Assembly (NCBI RefSeq): GCF_024300625.1
Contig: NZ_CP101322.1
Location: 2,431,992-2,495,991, forward strand
DNA length: 64,000 bases
From: Halovivax gelatinilyticus
Lineage (GTDB): Archaea; Halobacteriota; Halobacteria; Halobacteriales; Natrialbaceae
Reading direction: 5' to 3'
Of this stretch, positions 8,455 through 19,401 are shown in pieces (position 1 is the first letter of the stretch; each line of letters starts with the position of its first letter). The notes below the pieces were generated by a model. That model searched no databases. It was not told the DNA's origin and saw nothing but the letters and a program-made list of their open reading frames with translations. Position numbers and translations under genes: made by a program.

Positions 8455-9540
8455 ATGTACGACTTCGCGGTCGTCGGCGTCGGGCCGGCCGGGGCCAGAT
8501 TCGCGCGACGCGCGGCCGAAAACGGCCACCGCGTCATCGCGCTTGAACAGGGTGAGATCGGATCGCCGCTGGCCTGCTCGGGTCACGTGAGCCGAGATAT
8601 CTGGTCGTTTACCGGCGAGGGTGCGCGCGAGCGACTCGCACAGAACGAAGTCTACGGCGCGCGCTTTCACGTCGACGGGCCGGGCGGTCGCGCCTACCCG
8701 TTCTACAAGGACGAACCGGTGTCGAACGTGATCGATCGCGTCGCGCTGGATCGACACCTCGCCGAGCTCGCCCGCGACGCCGGCGCGGACGTCCGCGACC
8801 ACCACACCGTGACCGACGTCGACGTGAGAGCGGATCGGGTCGTCCTCACCGCGTCCGGTCCCGACGGAACCGTCGAATTCGAGGCGAAGCTCGTCGCCGG
8901 CTGCGACGGGCCGCGCTCGCGCGTCCGCGACGCGCTCTCGCTTCCGGAACCGGACGAATTTCTCCACGGCGTGCTCGCCTTCGACGACGAACCGGATCAC
9001 GACGATTTCGTCGACGTCCACCTGACGGCACCGACGTTCTTCGCCTGGCGCATCCCGCGCGGGGACGCCGGCGTCGAGTACGGACTGGCCGCGCCGCCAG
9101 GCGTCGAGGTGAAAAAACACTTCGACGATCTGGTCGCCGGCTACGACGTGTCGGTCGCGAATCGCTGTTCGGGCGCGATTCCGATCGGCCCGCCGGAGCG
9201 GGTGACCGGCGATCGCGGCTTTCTCATCGGCGACGCGGCCGGCCAGACGAAACCGTTCACCGGCGGCGGCATCCTCTACGGGATGCGCTGTGGCGACCAC
9301 GCCGCCCGCGAGATCGATCCCGACCACCCTTCGACGGTCCGCGCCTACGAGCGCGCCTGGCGCGCCGACATCGAACGCGACCAGGCCTTCGGCCATCGAC
9401 TGCGACAGGCCTACTCGCTCCCCGAACCGGTCCAGCGGATCGGATTGCGCGCCCTCTCGGGGGAGATCGGCGTCCACATGGACCGGCCGACGTCGATGTT
9501 CACCCGCGAGCACATTCGGGCGATGTTTTCGATGAAGTGA
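8455..9540 (+). CDS. geranylgeranyl reductase-family FAD oxidoreductase
   Basis: 361 residues. The N-terminal FAD-binding Rossmann motif is VVGVGPAGARFARRAAENG. A second conserved dinucleotide element, CDGPRSRVRD, lies near residue 155. The C-terminal FAD motif is FLIGDAAGQTKPFTGGGI. This last segment is characteristic of geranylgeranyl reductases, which saturate the isoprenoid chains of archaeal lipids or quinones. ATG 8455 fits the family start better than the upstream ATG at 8428, which adds nine unrelated residues. Which isoprenoid it reduces is unknown. Confidence 0.88.
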   Translation: MYDFAVVGVGPAGARFARRAAENGHRVIALEQGEIGSPLACSGHVSRDIWSFTGEGARERLAQNEVYGARFHVDGPGGRAYPFYKDEPVSNVIDRVALDRHLAELARDAGADVRDHHTVTDVDVRADRVVLTASGPDGTVEFEAKLVAGCDGPRSRVRDALSLPEPDEFLHGVLAFDDEPDHDDFVDVHLTAPTFFAWRIPRGDAGVEYGLAAPPGVEVKKHFDDLVAGYDVSVANRCSGAIPIGPPERVTGDRGFLIGDAAGQTKPFTGGGILYGMRCGDHAAREIDPDHPSTVRAYERAWRADIERDQAFGHRLRQAYSLPEPVQRIGLRALSGEIGVHMDRPTSMFTREHIRAMFSMK

Positions 9541-9547
9541 CCGACCG

Positions 9548-10150
9548 CTATCGAACGCCGCCCGACTCTGGCGGCGTGTCGAGTCCGTTCGCTCCCCCGC
9601 GATTCCAGTATTCAAGGAAGAGATCGATCCCCGCGCCCATCCCGACGATCGAGAACGCGAACGCGAGAAGACCGCCGACGACAGGGACTCCGCCGACGAC
9701 CGCGGCGAGAACGACGGCGAGAAGATATGCTTGTCCCCAGTCGGGACGGACCGCGTGACCGACCGTGAGCAAGCAGATCACGACGCCGTAGACCAGCCCA
9801 AAGAAGAGTCCGATCGCGACGGGGGCTGCGATCACCACTCCGATCACGGAGATCACCCCGACCGCCATGAGGGCCACGGCTCCGATCAGGGCTCCCAGCC
9901 CGAGGAGGCAAGACCGAACCGGTTGCCGCCGAATTCGGTCGGTCACTCGTTCGGTGTGTGTTCGACTGCCGAACACGAGGAGCCCACCGACGACGAGCGT
10001 AAGGCTGGCCGTCATCAACGCGGATTCGACGCCACCGGACTCCCAGCGGATCTGGACGTTGAACCCGCCGGGCGTCGAGACCAGCAACTGACTGACGCCC
10101 GAGCGGAGTGTCGGCGCCGTCACTTCGCCCATCGACTCTCTACCGACCAT
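9548..10150 (-). CDS. multi-pass membrane protein of unknown function
   Basis: 200 residues with about four or five hydrophobic segments (near residues 45-60, 82-108, 110-125, 145-160 and 163-180), the second and third being glycine- and valine-rich. A soluble N-terminal part of about 40 residues precedes the first segment. No catalytic motif or familiar domain is recognised. The start could also be the ATG six codons downstream. It converges with the reductase gene, with only 7 bases between stops. Probably a haloarchaeal conserved membrane protein. Confidence 0.65.
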   Translation of the reverse strand: MVGRESMGEVTAPTLRSGVSQLLVSTPGGFNVQIRWESGGVESALMTASLTLVVGGLLVFGSRTHTERVTDRIRRQPVRSCLLGLGALIGAVALMAVGVISVIGVVIAAPVAIGLFFGLVYGVVICLLTVGHAVRPDWGQAYLLAVVLAAVVGGVPVVGGLLAFAFSIVGMGAGIDLFLEYWNRGGANGLDTPPESGGVR

Positions 10151-10268
10151 AGCTACTGCTGTCTGGGCTGATGTATCAACGTTCTGGATCTACGTGACGA
10201 ACTCGACTCGACCGACCGCTATCGAACGGTACGACCCGACGTCGATTCCGTATCGGAGACTCCGCGAT

Positions 10269-11372
10269 TCAGCGATAGTCGGGCAGCCTGGCGGACCGAT
10301 CCGAGCCGTCGACGAACGGAAGGTTGCGACGCGTCGCCGGCACCTCCTCACCGTCGACTCTGACGGTGACCGACGGCTCGTCCCGGTCGAAGTCGACGAG
10401 CGCGAACGCGAGCGGCGTTTCTGCCGTCGGACCGAACTCGGCCCGGGTCACCTCGCCGATACTCGCGTCGCCGGCGAAGACGGCTGCGCCCGATTCGGGT
10501 ATCGGTTCGTCCGGCTCGACGACGTCGAGTTCGAGGCCGATCAGTCGCCGACTCGGTTGACCGCGATTCTCGACGCGAGAGACGACCTCCTGGCCGACGT
10601 AACAGCCCTTCTCGAAGTCGAGGGCGTGTCGCAGGCCCAGAACGTTCGGTATCGTCCCCTCGAGTTCGGTCTCGAACAGCGGCGTCCCCGCTTCGAGGGT
10701 GAGCGTCTCCCAGGTTCGGTAGCCGAAGGGGGTCGTGTTCCCGGCCTGGATCGTCAGCAGCTCGAAGACGTCCTCGGCGTAATCGACGTCGCAGACGACC
10801 TCGTAGCCCTCCTCGCCGGCGAGTCCGTCGGTTCTGATCACGGTCACGCCCGCGTCGCCGATCGATCCGCGGACGAACGTCAGGTGGTCTTCGGGCGTGG
10901 CCGGCCCGGCCAGCACGCTGGCAACCTTCTCGGTCGCCCCCGGGCCGTGGACGCCGAACGTCGCGTACTCGTCGGTCGCGTCGGCGATCTCGACGTCCTG
11001 GATGAACACCTTCTCTCGCCACTCTGAGGCGAGCGATTCGGCCGCTGTCGGCGGCGTGAATAGCAGCAATCGCTCGCCGGCGTTGTAGACGTAGAGATCC
11101 AGCTCGATGCGGCCTTGCGGGTCACAGAGGACCGCGTAGCAGCCGCGGCCGTCCTCGGCTGGCACGCGATTCGAGACGACGTTGTCGACGTACTCGACCC
11201 GGTCTTCGCCCTCGACGACCACCACGCCGCGGGCCGTCTCGATGCAGCCGACGCCGTTTCTGACTGCCTGGTGGGCGCGCTCTGGCCGACCGTACTCCGA
11301 GACCACGGTCCGTCCGCCGCGCGATTCGAACGTCGCCCCGAGAGCAGCGTGTTTCGACTCGATGGCGGTCAT
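10269..11372 (-). CDS. YgfZ/GcvT-family folate-binding protein
   Basis: 367 residues. The YgfZ signature KGCYVGQEVVSR lies near residue 270, including the cysteine of the K-G-C-Y-x-G-Q-E motif, and the aminomethyltransferase fold covers the whole length (HGPGATEKVASVL, LAGEEGYEVVCD). YgfZ/IbaG57-type proteins use tetrahydrofolate and assist iron-sulfur cluster assembly or repair, while GcvT proper acts in glycine cleavage. No other glycine-cleavage genes are adjacent and the cysteine motif is intact, so the YgfZ role is favoured. Standing alone, with 120-base gaps on both sides. Confidence 0.88.
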   Translation of the reverse strand: MTAIESKHAALGATFESRGGRTVVSEYGRPERAHQAVRNGVGCIETARGVVVVEGEDRVEYVDNVVSNRVPAEDGRGCYAVLCDPQGRIELDLYVYNAGERLLLFTPPTAAESLASEWREKVFIQDVEIADATDEYATFGVHGPGATEKVASVLAGPATPEDHLTFVRGSIGDAGVTVIRTDGLAGEEGYEVVCDVDYAEDVFELLTIQAGNTTPFGYRTWETLTLEAGTPLFETELEGTIPNVLGLRHALDFEKGCYVGQEVVSRVENRGQPSRRLIGLELDVVEPDEPIPESGAAVFAGDASIGEVTRAEFGPTAETPLAFALVDFDRDEPSVTVRVDGEEVPATRRNLPFVDGSDRSARLPDYR

Positions 11373-11494
11373 TATCGGTCAGTCGGACGCCGACGACCTT
11401 TTACGTGACGATCAGGTCGACCCGTCGGCGCGTTCGGCTCCCACCGGCGTCAGTCCGATCGGGTCGGCTCGCGATGGCGTCGCTTGGAGTTCGG

Positions 11495-11788
11495 CTAGAA
11501 CGGGAGTCGCTCGCGCACCCAGTCGACGACCGACTCGTCGTCCGTCTCAGCGGGGTCGGGGACGACTCGGTCGGCCGGTTTTATCACGGTCCGGGTGCGC
11601 TGGCTGTCGACGACGATTAGCTCGTCGGCTTTGAGGTCGGCCAGCCCGGATTCGATCTCGTCGATCCCGACGCTGACGGCCGCCCGAAGTTCGAAGATGG
11701 TCATCCCCTCTTCGTTGCGTTCGACGAGCGCATCGAGTATCGCCACCTGGGTCTCTCCCCGGTCGCGATATTCCCGCTTGGCTCGCAT
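11495..11788 (-). CDS. DUF6432-like small winged-helix protein
   Basis: 97 residues from ATG 11788 (MRAKREYRDRGETQVAILDA). Residues about 10-65 form a predicted winged helix (AILDALVERNEEGMTIFELR, then IDEIESGLADLKADELI), and the C-terminus is acidic. It matches my recollection of the haloarchaeal DUF6432 family. It is divergent from the zinc-finger gene at 11914 with a 125-base shared upstream region. Likely DNA-binding; the target is not known. Confidence 0.75.
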   Translation of the reverse strand: MRAKREYRDRGETQVAILDALVERNEEGMTIFELRAAVSVGIDEIESGLADLKADELIVVDSQRTRTVIKPADRVVPDPAETDDESVVDWVRERLPF

Positions 11789-11913
11789 AGGTGTCTGTTC
11801 GCGGGGCCGGGATTTGACGTTTGCCGTTGTGAGCCGTTTCGACGATCCGATCTGCCGATCGACCGACGACTCAGGCGGTACGTTTTTTACCCCCGGGTCA
11901 GCTACCTCTCCCA

Positions 11914-12705
11914 ATGGCTGTCCGATGTTCGCTGCTCGGCCACTCGTTCGGGGAACTCGAGGTCGATCGCACGCGAGAGGAACGCGGAAGTGAGGTCGTC
12001 GTGACCGTCGAAGAGTACGAAGTCTGCGATCGCTGCGGTACGCGGAACGTACTGAGCGAGAACACGGAGGTCAAACGCATCGCACGGGCTACCGACAGCG
12101 CCGATTCGACTCGCGATCAGGAGGTCGAACCGCCTGCCGAACGCGAGGCGGAACCCGAAGGGGCCGAGGATCTGGCACCGTCCGACGCCGATGACGAGTC
12201 GCTCCCGACCGACGAAGCCGGTGAGCCGATCACCGACGACGCCGAAATCTTAGACGATTCTGACGGCGATCACGACGAACCGGAACGAGGCCACGGCGAG
12301 TGGCCGGCGTCGGACGACGTGGGGGCCGACGAGTCGGACGCGAACGACTCGTCGCCTGCCGAGTGGCCCGACGCCGGCGAACCCGAACCGGAGGATACCG
12401 GCGAACTGATCGACGACTCCGACGCCCCGCAATCGGACGACGCGGCGACCGATCCGGCCGAACCGACTGACGATTCCGTGCGAACGGACGAGACGCCGGC
12501 GACGCGGTCCGATCCGTCCTCGGGTATCGAGAGCGCGGGAGACGCACCCGAACCGGGAACGTCACCGTCGCGAGATGGCGTTCCGACCGAGTTTTTCTGC
12601 CCGCGCTGTTCGTTCGTCGCCTCGAGCGATCGCGGCTCGCTGCGCGCCGGTGACATCTGCCCCGAGTGCAAGAAAGGCTACCTCGGTGAGCGAGAACGTC
12701 GGTAG
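11914..12705 (+). CDS. DUF7093-like protein: two zinc fingers joined by an acidic linker
   Basis: 263 residues. The N-terminal domain MAVRCSLLGHSFGELEVDR with CDRCG and the C-terminal domain FFCPRCSFVASS...DICPECKKGYLG are both cysteine-pair zinc fingers. The roughly 150 residues between them are extremely rich in Asp, Glu, Pro and Ser and look disordered. This two-finger arrangement is seen in haloarchaeal conserved proteins of unknown role. The linker length probably varies between species. No enzymatic motif is present; a nucleic-acid or protein-binding role is a guess. Confidence 0.8.
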   Translation: MAVRCSLLGHSFGELEVDRTREERGSEVVVTVEEYEVCDRCGTRNVLSENTEVKRIARATDSADSTRDQEVEPPAEREAEPEGAEDLAPSDADDESLPTDEAGEPITDDAEILDDSDGDHDEPERGHGEWPASDDVGADESDANDSSPAEWPDAGEPEPEDTGELIDDSDAPQSDDAATDPAEPTDDSVRTDETPATRSDPSSGIESAGDAPEPGTSPSRDGVPTEFFCPRCSFVASSDRGSLRAGDICPECKKGYLGERERR

Positions 12706-12881
12706 ACGCCCCGTCTCGTACCACCCTCCGTTTGTACGGCTCGCGGCCGGTCCGACGGCCCCTGATGGCGGGATTGACCGGCGTAACTCCTCGAGTCGTT
12801 TTTTCGCCTGCCGTTCCTCGCGTATCGGCTGGTGCGGACGGATGAAAAGAGGTAAAGAGCCTCCCGTATTTCCAACGATCC

Positions 12882-13265
12882 ATGAAGGAGTACAAGATGC
12901 GTCGCGGTGAGTATCTCGAAGAACGGATTCCGGACATGGAAGCGTCGATCGAGGACTACTTCGGCCCGATCACGACCACCGAGGAGTTCAAGGGAAGCGC
13001 ACTCCACGTCGTCGAGGAACCCGACAACCCCGTCTTCGAACGCATCGTCGCCGGTGCGGTTTCGTACTCCGGAAAGAAGGACAAACTCGCCGTCGAGTTC
13101 CACGAGCGCGACCCGACCGAACTGGGCCCGGACGAACTCGAGGCGGCCGGCGACGCGGTCAACGCGAAAAACGACTTCCTCCTCGAAGCGACCGGACGAG
13201 ACGCGAAGGCGCGTCGCGATTCGCTCAAACGCTCGGTCGAAGACGATCCCGAACCCGACGTCTGA
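12882..13265 (+). CDS. DUF5611 family protein
   Basis: 127 residues beginning MKEYKMRRGEYLEERIPDME, matching the haloarchaeal DUF5611 family. It is a compact alpha/beta protein without cysteines, signal peptide or membrane segment. A conserved-looking KDKLAVEFHER strand lies near residue 70 and a basic helix (DAKARRDSLKRSVED) near the C-terminus. It stands alone, with a 176-base gap before it in which no gene is seen. Function unknown; soluble and cytosolic. Confidence 0.85.
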   Translation: MKEYKMRRGEYLEERIPDMEASIEDYFGPITTTEEFKGSALHVVEEPDNPVFERIVAGAVSYSGKKDKLAVEFHERDPTELGPDELEAAGDAVNAKNDFLLEATGRDAKARRDSLKRSVEDDPEPDV

Positions 13266-13376
13266 GCCGACCGACGCCGGTGAGCCGACCGACGCTTCGA
13301 TCGTGAGCGTCTCCACTGTGATCAGACGGTGGGTTACGACATTGGTACTCGTCTGGTGGAGAAACTCCCACTCGGC

Positions 13377-14979
<1,603 letters not shown>

Positions 14980-15078
14980 TCAATTCACACCGATCTATCC
15001 GATACTCGTTTTCCGGCCACCGAAACAAAGAGGCCGTTGATATCGGCACCGTCGGCCGTGATCGGACCGATCGGACTT

Positions 15079-15181
15079 CGTTCGCAATTCCGAGGATCCT
15101 CACAGCGTTCGGATCCGCGCCCCTCACGGGTCACTCCGTTCCCCGTTCGCAATTCCGAGGATCCTCACAGCGTTCGGATCC
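15079..15181. repeat. two copies of a 38-bp direct repeat
   Basis: The 38-base unit beginning CGTTCGCAATTCCGAGGATC occurs at 15079-15116 and again, identical, at 15144-15181, with starts 65 bases apart. Each copy contains the palindromes GAGGATCCTC and GGATCC. The second copy ends just before the stop codon of the acyl-CoA dehydrogenase gene (15187). The tract may be a transcription-termination hairpin region that duplicated, or a trace of recombination. Confidence 0.85.
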
Positions 15182-15186
15182 TCGTC

Positions 15187-16350
15187 CTACTCAAACGCCG
15201 CAATCCCAGTCAGATCCTGGCCGAGAATCAGCGTGTGGATGTCGTGGGTGCCCTCGTACGTATAGACGGTCTCCATGTTCGCCATGTGACGCATCGGCGA
15301 GTAGTCCAGCGTGATGCCGTTGCCGCCGAGCATCTCGCGGGCGACGCGGGCCTGGTCGCGCGCCATCCGGACGTTGTTGCGCTTGGCCATCGAGACGTGC
15401 TGGGGGCGCAGGTCGCCGCGTTCTTTGAGTTCGGCGAGTCGGTAGGCGAGTAACTGACTCGTCGTGATCTGGGTCGCCATCTCGGCGAGTTTGTCCTGTT
15501 GCAGCTGGAAGCGCGCGATCGGGCCGTCGAACTGGTCGCGATCGACGGCGTAGTCGCGGGCGGTCTCGAAGCAGTCGCGCGCTGCACCGACCGCACCCCA
15601 GGCGATGCCGTAGCGGGCCTGGGTCAGACACGACAGCGGCCCCTTCATGCCCTCGACGCCCGGCAATACGTTCTCCTCCGGGACGCGGACGTCGTTGAGT
15701 CCGATCTCGCCGGTGATCGACGCGCGAAGCGAGAGCTTCTCGTCGATCTTGTTCGTCGACACCCCGTCGCGATCGGTCTCGACGAGGAAGCCGCGGACCG
15801 GATCGTCGTCTGCGGATCGATCGCGCGCCCAGACGATCGCGACGTCGGCGATCGGCGAGTTGGTGATCCACGTCTTCGCGCCGTTGAGCACGTAGCCGTC
15901 CGAATCTCGCTCGGCGTGGGTCTGCATTCCCGACGGATTCGACCCGTGTTCTGGTTCGGTCAATCCAAAGCAGCCGACCGCCTCGCCGGTTCCCAGGTTC
16001 GGAAGCCACTCGTCTTTCTGCGCCTCCGAGCCGTAGGCGTGAATGGGGTACATCACGAGCGCGCCCTGGACCGAAGCCATCGAGCGGACGCCGGAGTCGC
16101 AGGCTTCGAGTTCCTGCATCAGCAGGCCGTACGCCGTCTCCGAGACGTTCGGCAACCCGTAGCCGTCGAGATTCGGGGCGAAGAAGCCGAGTTCGCCGAG
16201 TTCGGGGATCAGTTCGGTCGGAAACGTTCCGGCCTCGTAGTGGTCGGCGATGTCGGGCCGGACGCGGTCGTCGACGAAGTCACGGGCGGTATCGCGAATC
16301 AGTCGCTCTTCCTCGTCGAGGTCTGCCTCGAGCGAGACGTAATCGAGCAT
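15187..16350 (-). CDS. glutaryl-CoA dehydrogenase-type acyl-CoA dehydrogenase
   Basis: 387 residues. The acyl-CoA dehydrogenase fold is complete: CFGLTEPEHGSNP, WITNSPIADVAIVWARD, then the C-terminal TYEGTHDIHTLILGQDLTGI with the catalytic glutamate near residue 366. The TYEGTHDIH...TGI ending is characteristic of the glutaryl-CoA dehydrogenase group. Such enzymes convert glutaryl-CoA to crotonyl-CoA in lysine, tryptophan and aromatic breakdown using FAD. Start placed at ATG 16350; upstream in-frame codons do not match the family. It is divergent from the amidase gene, sharing a 150-base upstream region, so joint regulation is possible. Confidence 0.85.
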   Translation of the reverse strand: MLDYVSLEADLDEEERLIRDTARDFVDDRVRPDIADHYEAGTFPTELIPELGELGFFAPNLDGYGLPNVSETAYGLLMQELEACDSGVRSMASVQGALVMYPIHAYGSEAQKDEWLPNLGTGEAVGCFGLTEPEHGSNPSGMQTHAERDSDGYVLNGAKTWITNSPIADVAIVWARDRSADDDPVRGFLVETDRDGVSTNKIDEKLSLRASITGEIGLNDVRVPEENVLPGVEGMKGPLSCLTQARYGIAWGAVGAARDCFETARDYAVDRDQFDGPIARFQLQQDKLAEMATQITTSQLLAYRLAELKERGDLRPQHVSMAKRNNVRMARDQARVAREMLGGNGITLDYSPMRHMANMETVYTYEGTHDIHTLILGQDLTGIAAFE

Positions 16351-16500
16351 GCCCCATTCTGGGGCGAGCGGGGTCAAAAACGCTCCTATCGATCCGTCCC
16401 GATACCGCACCTGTCAGTCCGTCACGATGGTTGCGTCGGTCCGCTGAGTCGGACGACAGATTCAGGTCCGCCCCCCGAGATATCCCGCACGATCAGTGCC

Positions 16501-18009
16501 ATGTCCGCAGCCGTCACCGACTCGTTCGACGTACTCGATGCGACGATCGCCGAGATACACGCGGCCATGGACGACGGCGCGCTCACCGCCGAGTCCCTCG
16601 TCAGCGCCTACCTGCGCCGGATCGAGACCTACGACGACGACCTGAACGCGATTCTTTCGGTGAACGACGGGGCCAGAGAGCGCGCCCGAACACTCGACGA
16701 GCAGTTCGACCGCGACGGATTTCAGGGGCCGCTCCACGGGATTCCGATCCTGCTCAAAGACAACCAGGATACGCACGATATGCCGACGACGGCGGGCTCC
16801 GTCGCGCTCTCCGGGTCCACCCCGCCCGGCGACGCGTTCGTCGTCGAGCGACTTCGCGAGGCGGGCGCGATCGTCCTCGGCAAGACGAACCTCCAGGAAC
16901 TGTCGTTCGGCGTCGATACGATCAGTTCTCTCGGCGGCGAGACGCGAAACGCCTACGACGAAGAGCGTCGCCCGTCGGGGTCGAGCGGCGGCACGGCGGC
17001 GGCGATCGCCGCGAACCTCGCCACCGTCGGAACGGGTACCGACACCTGCTCGTCAGTCCGATCGCCGCCGGCGTTTAACGCCCTCGTCGGCGTCCGACCG
17101 ACGATGGGACTGGTGAGTCGGACGGGAATCGTCCCGCTCTGTGCCACGCAGGATACGGCCGGCCCCATCGCGCGAACCGTCGAGGACGCGGCGCGGACGT
17201 TAGCGGCGATCGTCGGCTTCGATCCCGACGATCCGATTACGGCCAGGGGCGTCGGTCAGGTTCCGTCGGACGGCTACGTCTCGCTCCTCGACGCGGACGG
17301 GCTCGACGGCGCTCGAATCGGCGTCGTCCGCCAGCTCTTCGGGCCGCAATCGGACGAGGTCTCCGTCGCCGAGACCGAACCGGTGACGGCCGTCGTCGAC
17401 GAGGCGATCGACGAACTGGCGGCGGCCGGCGCGTCGATCGTCGATCCCGTCGATATCGGGGACGTCGGGCATCTGAAGAGCGCTCGCGTGCTCCACTACG
17501 AGTTCGCCCGCGACTTCGACGCTTATCTGTCGAGCCGTCGACCCGACGTCGACGTCGACTCGCTCGCCTCGCTGGTCGCTTCGGGCACGCTCGCGCCCTC
17601 GATCGAAGCCAGGTTCGACGATGCGCCGATTCTTGGGACCGACGTCGACACGCTCTCTGAGAACGTCGGCTACCTGCGCCGGCTCGCCCGGCGAACCGAA
17701 CTCGCAGAGACCACGCTCGCCACGATGGCCTCTCACGACGTAGACGCGCTGTGTTATCCGCCGTCGACGGTTCCGCCGGTCACCCGGGACGAACACCAGC
17801 CGTTCGCGGAGATGAACTGCGAACTCGCGGCACACACCGGCTTACCCGCCATCGTCGTTCCGGCCGGCTACACCGACGACGGACTTCCGGTGGGGCTGGA
17901 ACTACTGGGACGCGCCTTCGACGAGGGTCGGCTGTTCGAACTGGCCTACGCGTACGAACAGGAGAGCGGTCACCGTCGGCCACCCGAGCGATTCGGCCCG
18001 ATCGAGTGA
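16501..18009 (+). CDS. amidase signature family hydrolase
   Basis: 502 residues. The Ser-cisSer-Lys triad is visible: Lys86 in ILLKDN, the cis-serine in PSGSSGG (about 161) and the nucleophile Ser185 in GTDTCSSVRSP. The usual GTDTGGSIR is altered to CSS, changing residues next to the oxyanion hole. The family cleaves a wide range of amides. It precedes the IDO gene by 225 bases on the same strand, so it is one of two candidate N-formylkynurenine deformylases in this region (the other is at 26054). Start is ATG 16501; the much longer upstream open frame is antisense to the dehydrogenase. Confidence 0.88.
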   Translation: MSAAVTDSFDVLDATIAEIHAAMDDGALTAESLVSAYLRRIETYDDDLNAILSVNDGARERARTLDEQFDRDGFQGPLHGIPILLKDNQDTHDMPTTAGSVALSGSTPPGDAFVVERLREAGAIVLGKTNLQELSFGVDTISSLGGETRNAYDEERRPSGSSGGTAAAIAANLATVGTGTDTCSSVRSPPAFNALVGVRPTMGLVSRTGIVPLCATQDTAGPIARTVEDAARTLAAIVGFDPDDPITARGVGQVPSDGYVSLLDADGLDGARIGVVRQLFGPQSDEVSVAETEPVTAVVDEAIDELAAAGASIVDPVDIGDVGHLKSARVLHYEFARDFDAYLSSRRPDVDVDSLASLVASGTLAPSIEARFDDAPILGTDVDTLSENVGYLRRLARRTELAETTLATMASHDVDALCYPPSTVPPVTRDEHQPFAEMNCELAAHTGLPAIVVPAGYTDDGLPVGLELLGRAFDEGRLFELAYAYEQESGHRRPPERFGPIE

Positions 18010-18189
18010 CCGATCGCTTCGAGACCTGAACCGAGGACTCGACACCAGTATCGTGGTCTACCCGACAGTCCTGTCCGTCTCACTCGCCGTCTGTTGTGTT
18101 ACGTACAGATACTATCTTTTTCTGACTGAGATCACCACAACTCGTCTGCAACCGGGACCGACGCGCAACGCTGGGCGGCGATGGCCGAA

Positions 18190-18199
18190 TATTTAAATA
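18190..18199 (+). promoter_or_regulatory. TATA-like promoter element of the dioxygenase gene
   Basis: A/T-rich element ATTTAAATAA in otherwise GC-rich DNA, 36-45 bases upstream of the ATG at 18235. The spacing would give a transcript start around 18220-18225 with a very short leader. It indicates that the dioxygenase gene has its own promoter despite the amidase gene upstream. Confidence 0.5.
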
Positions 18200-18234
18200 A
18201 ACCTTCATACGGGACGGCGTCGGAGTACGCCTGA

Positions 18235-19401
18235 ATGGGTGATTCGATCGCGGCCGTCCTCGACCGTCACGCCGTCTCGGCAGAGCGGGGTTTTCTCCCC
18301 GAGCGAGATCCGCTCGAGTCGTTCTCGGTCGATCGGTTCGGCGCGGACGAGGAGGCGACCCTGCTGGCGTACGACCGTCTCGCGGAGGAACTACCCGTGC
18401 GGTTGGAGGAGGGGACGTTTCGCGATAGCGTCGACGGGCTTTCGATCCCACCGGCGTCGCTCTACCCGTCGCTCACCGATCGGGAAGCGCGGCGGCTCTG
18501 TCTCCTGAGCGGTTTCTTCGCGAGCGCGTACGTCCACGAGATCGGTGCCGATCCGGTCTCGCACCTTCCGGAGCCGATTGCCGTCCCGCTCGTCGAAACC
18601 TCGCGGCGATTCGGTCGGAAACCGATCCTCTCTTACGACGTCCTCTGTCTGCACAACTGGCGACGGCGCGAACCGGGCGCGGACCTCACCGATCCGACGA
18701 ACCTGGAGTCTGTCGAACGGTTCACGACGCTCGACGACGAGCGGTGGTTCGTCGTCATCCACGTCGCGATCGAGGCGAGCGCCGGCGAGGCGCTTCGCGC
18801 CTGCGCTCGCGCCCAGCAAGCGGTCCGAGCGGCCGATCCCGACGCGCTCGTCGACGCGCTCGGGACGGTCGCCGATTCGATCGCCGCCCAGACGGCCATC
18901 ATGCGCCGGATGACCGAGCGCAACGACCCGGAGGCGTTCGCCCACCGGTATCGCCCGTACTACGAGGGATTCGACGACGTCGTCTACGAGGGCGTCCCCG
19001 GCTTTCGGGGCGATCCCCAGGCCTACCGCGGCGGCTCCGGCGCCCAGAGTTCGGTGTTGCCGTCGATCGACGCCGCGCTCGGGATCGACCACGCCACGAC
19101 GGAACTGATCGAGAAGCTCACCGACATGCGAAGCTACATGCCCGACGCCCACCGGGCGGTCGTCGACGCGTTCGACCGCGGCCCGGCCGTTGGTTCCTAC
19201 GTCGACGAGACCGGCCGGGACGACCTTCGAGAGGCGTACAACGCCTGTACCGAGGAACTCGCGACCTTCCGTCGCGTCCACTTCGGCCAGGTGATCCAGT
19301 ACATCCGTGCCGTCACCGGCGAGACGACCGGTACCGGCGGAACCGACTACATGCAATTTCTCCAGGAGATGCAAGAAGAGACCGCGGCCCAGAAGCGGTA
19401 A
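18235..19401 (+). CDS. indoleamine 2,3-dioxygenase family protein
   Basis: 388 residues. Hallmarks of IDO are clear: WFVVIHVAIEASAG, then GGSGAQSSVLPSIDAALGI, MRSYMPDAHRAVVDAF, the proximal haem histidine in RRVHFGQVIQYI (His349), and the C-terminal GTGGTD loop (366-371). The family opens the indole ring of L-tryptophan to N-formylkynurenine with O2 and haem. Length is normal. IDO is mostly known from eukaryotes and scattered bacteria; most prokaryotes use the unrelated-length tryptophan 2,3-dioxygenase. The kynureninase at 24527 supports tryptophan as substrate. Cytosolic, no signal peptide. Alternative indole substrates cannot be excluded. Confidence 0.9.
   Translation: MGDSIAAVLDRHAVSAERGFLPERDPLESFSVDRFGADEEATLLAYDRLAEELPVRLEEGTFRDSVDGLSIPPASLYPSLTDREARRLCLLSGFFASAYVHEIGADPVSHLPEPIAVPLVETSRRFGRKPILSYDVLCLHNWRRREPGADLTDPTNLESVERFTTLDDERWFVVIHVAIEASAGEALRACARAQQAVRAADPDALVDALGTVADSIAAQTAIMRRMTERNDPEAFAHRYRPYYEGFDDVVYEGVPGFRGDPQAYRGGSGAQSSVLPSIDAALGIDHATTELIEKLTDMRSYMPDAHRAVVDAFDRGPAVGSYVDETGRDDLREAYNACTEELATFRRVHFGQVIQYIRAVTGETTGTGGTDYMQFLQEMQEETAAQKR

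Noticed and set aside
15499-16500. Upstream in-frame extension of the amidase giving an 836-residue frame
   Set aside because: The added part is antisense to the acyl-CoA dehydrogenase; the amidase has a proper ATG at 16501.
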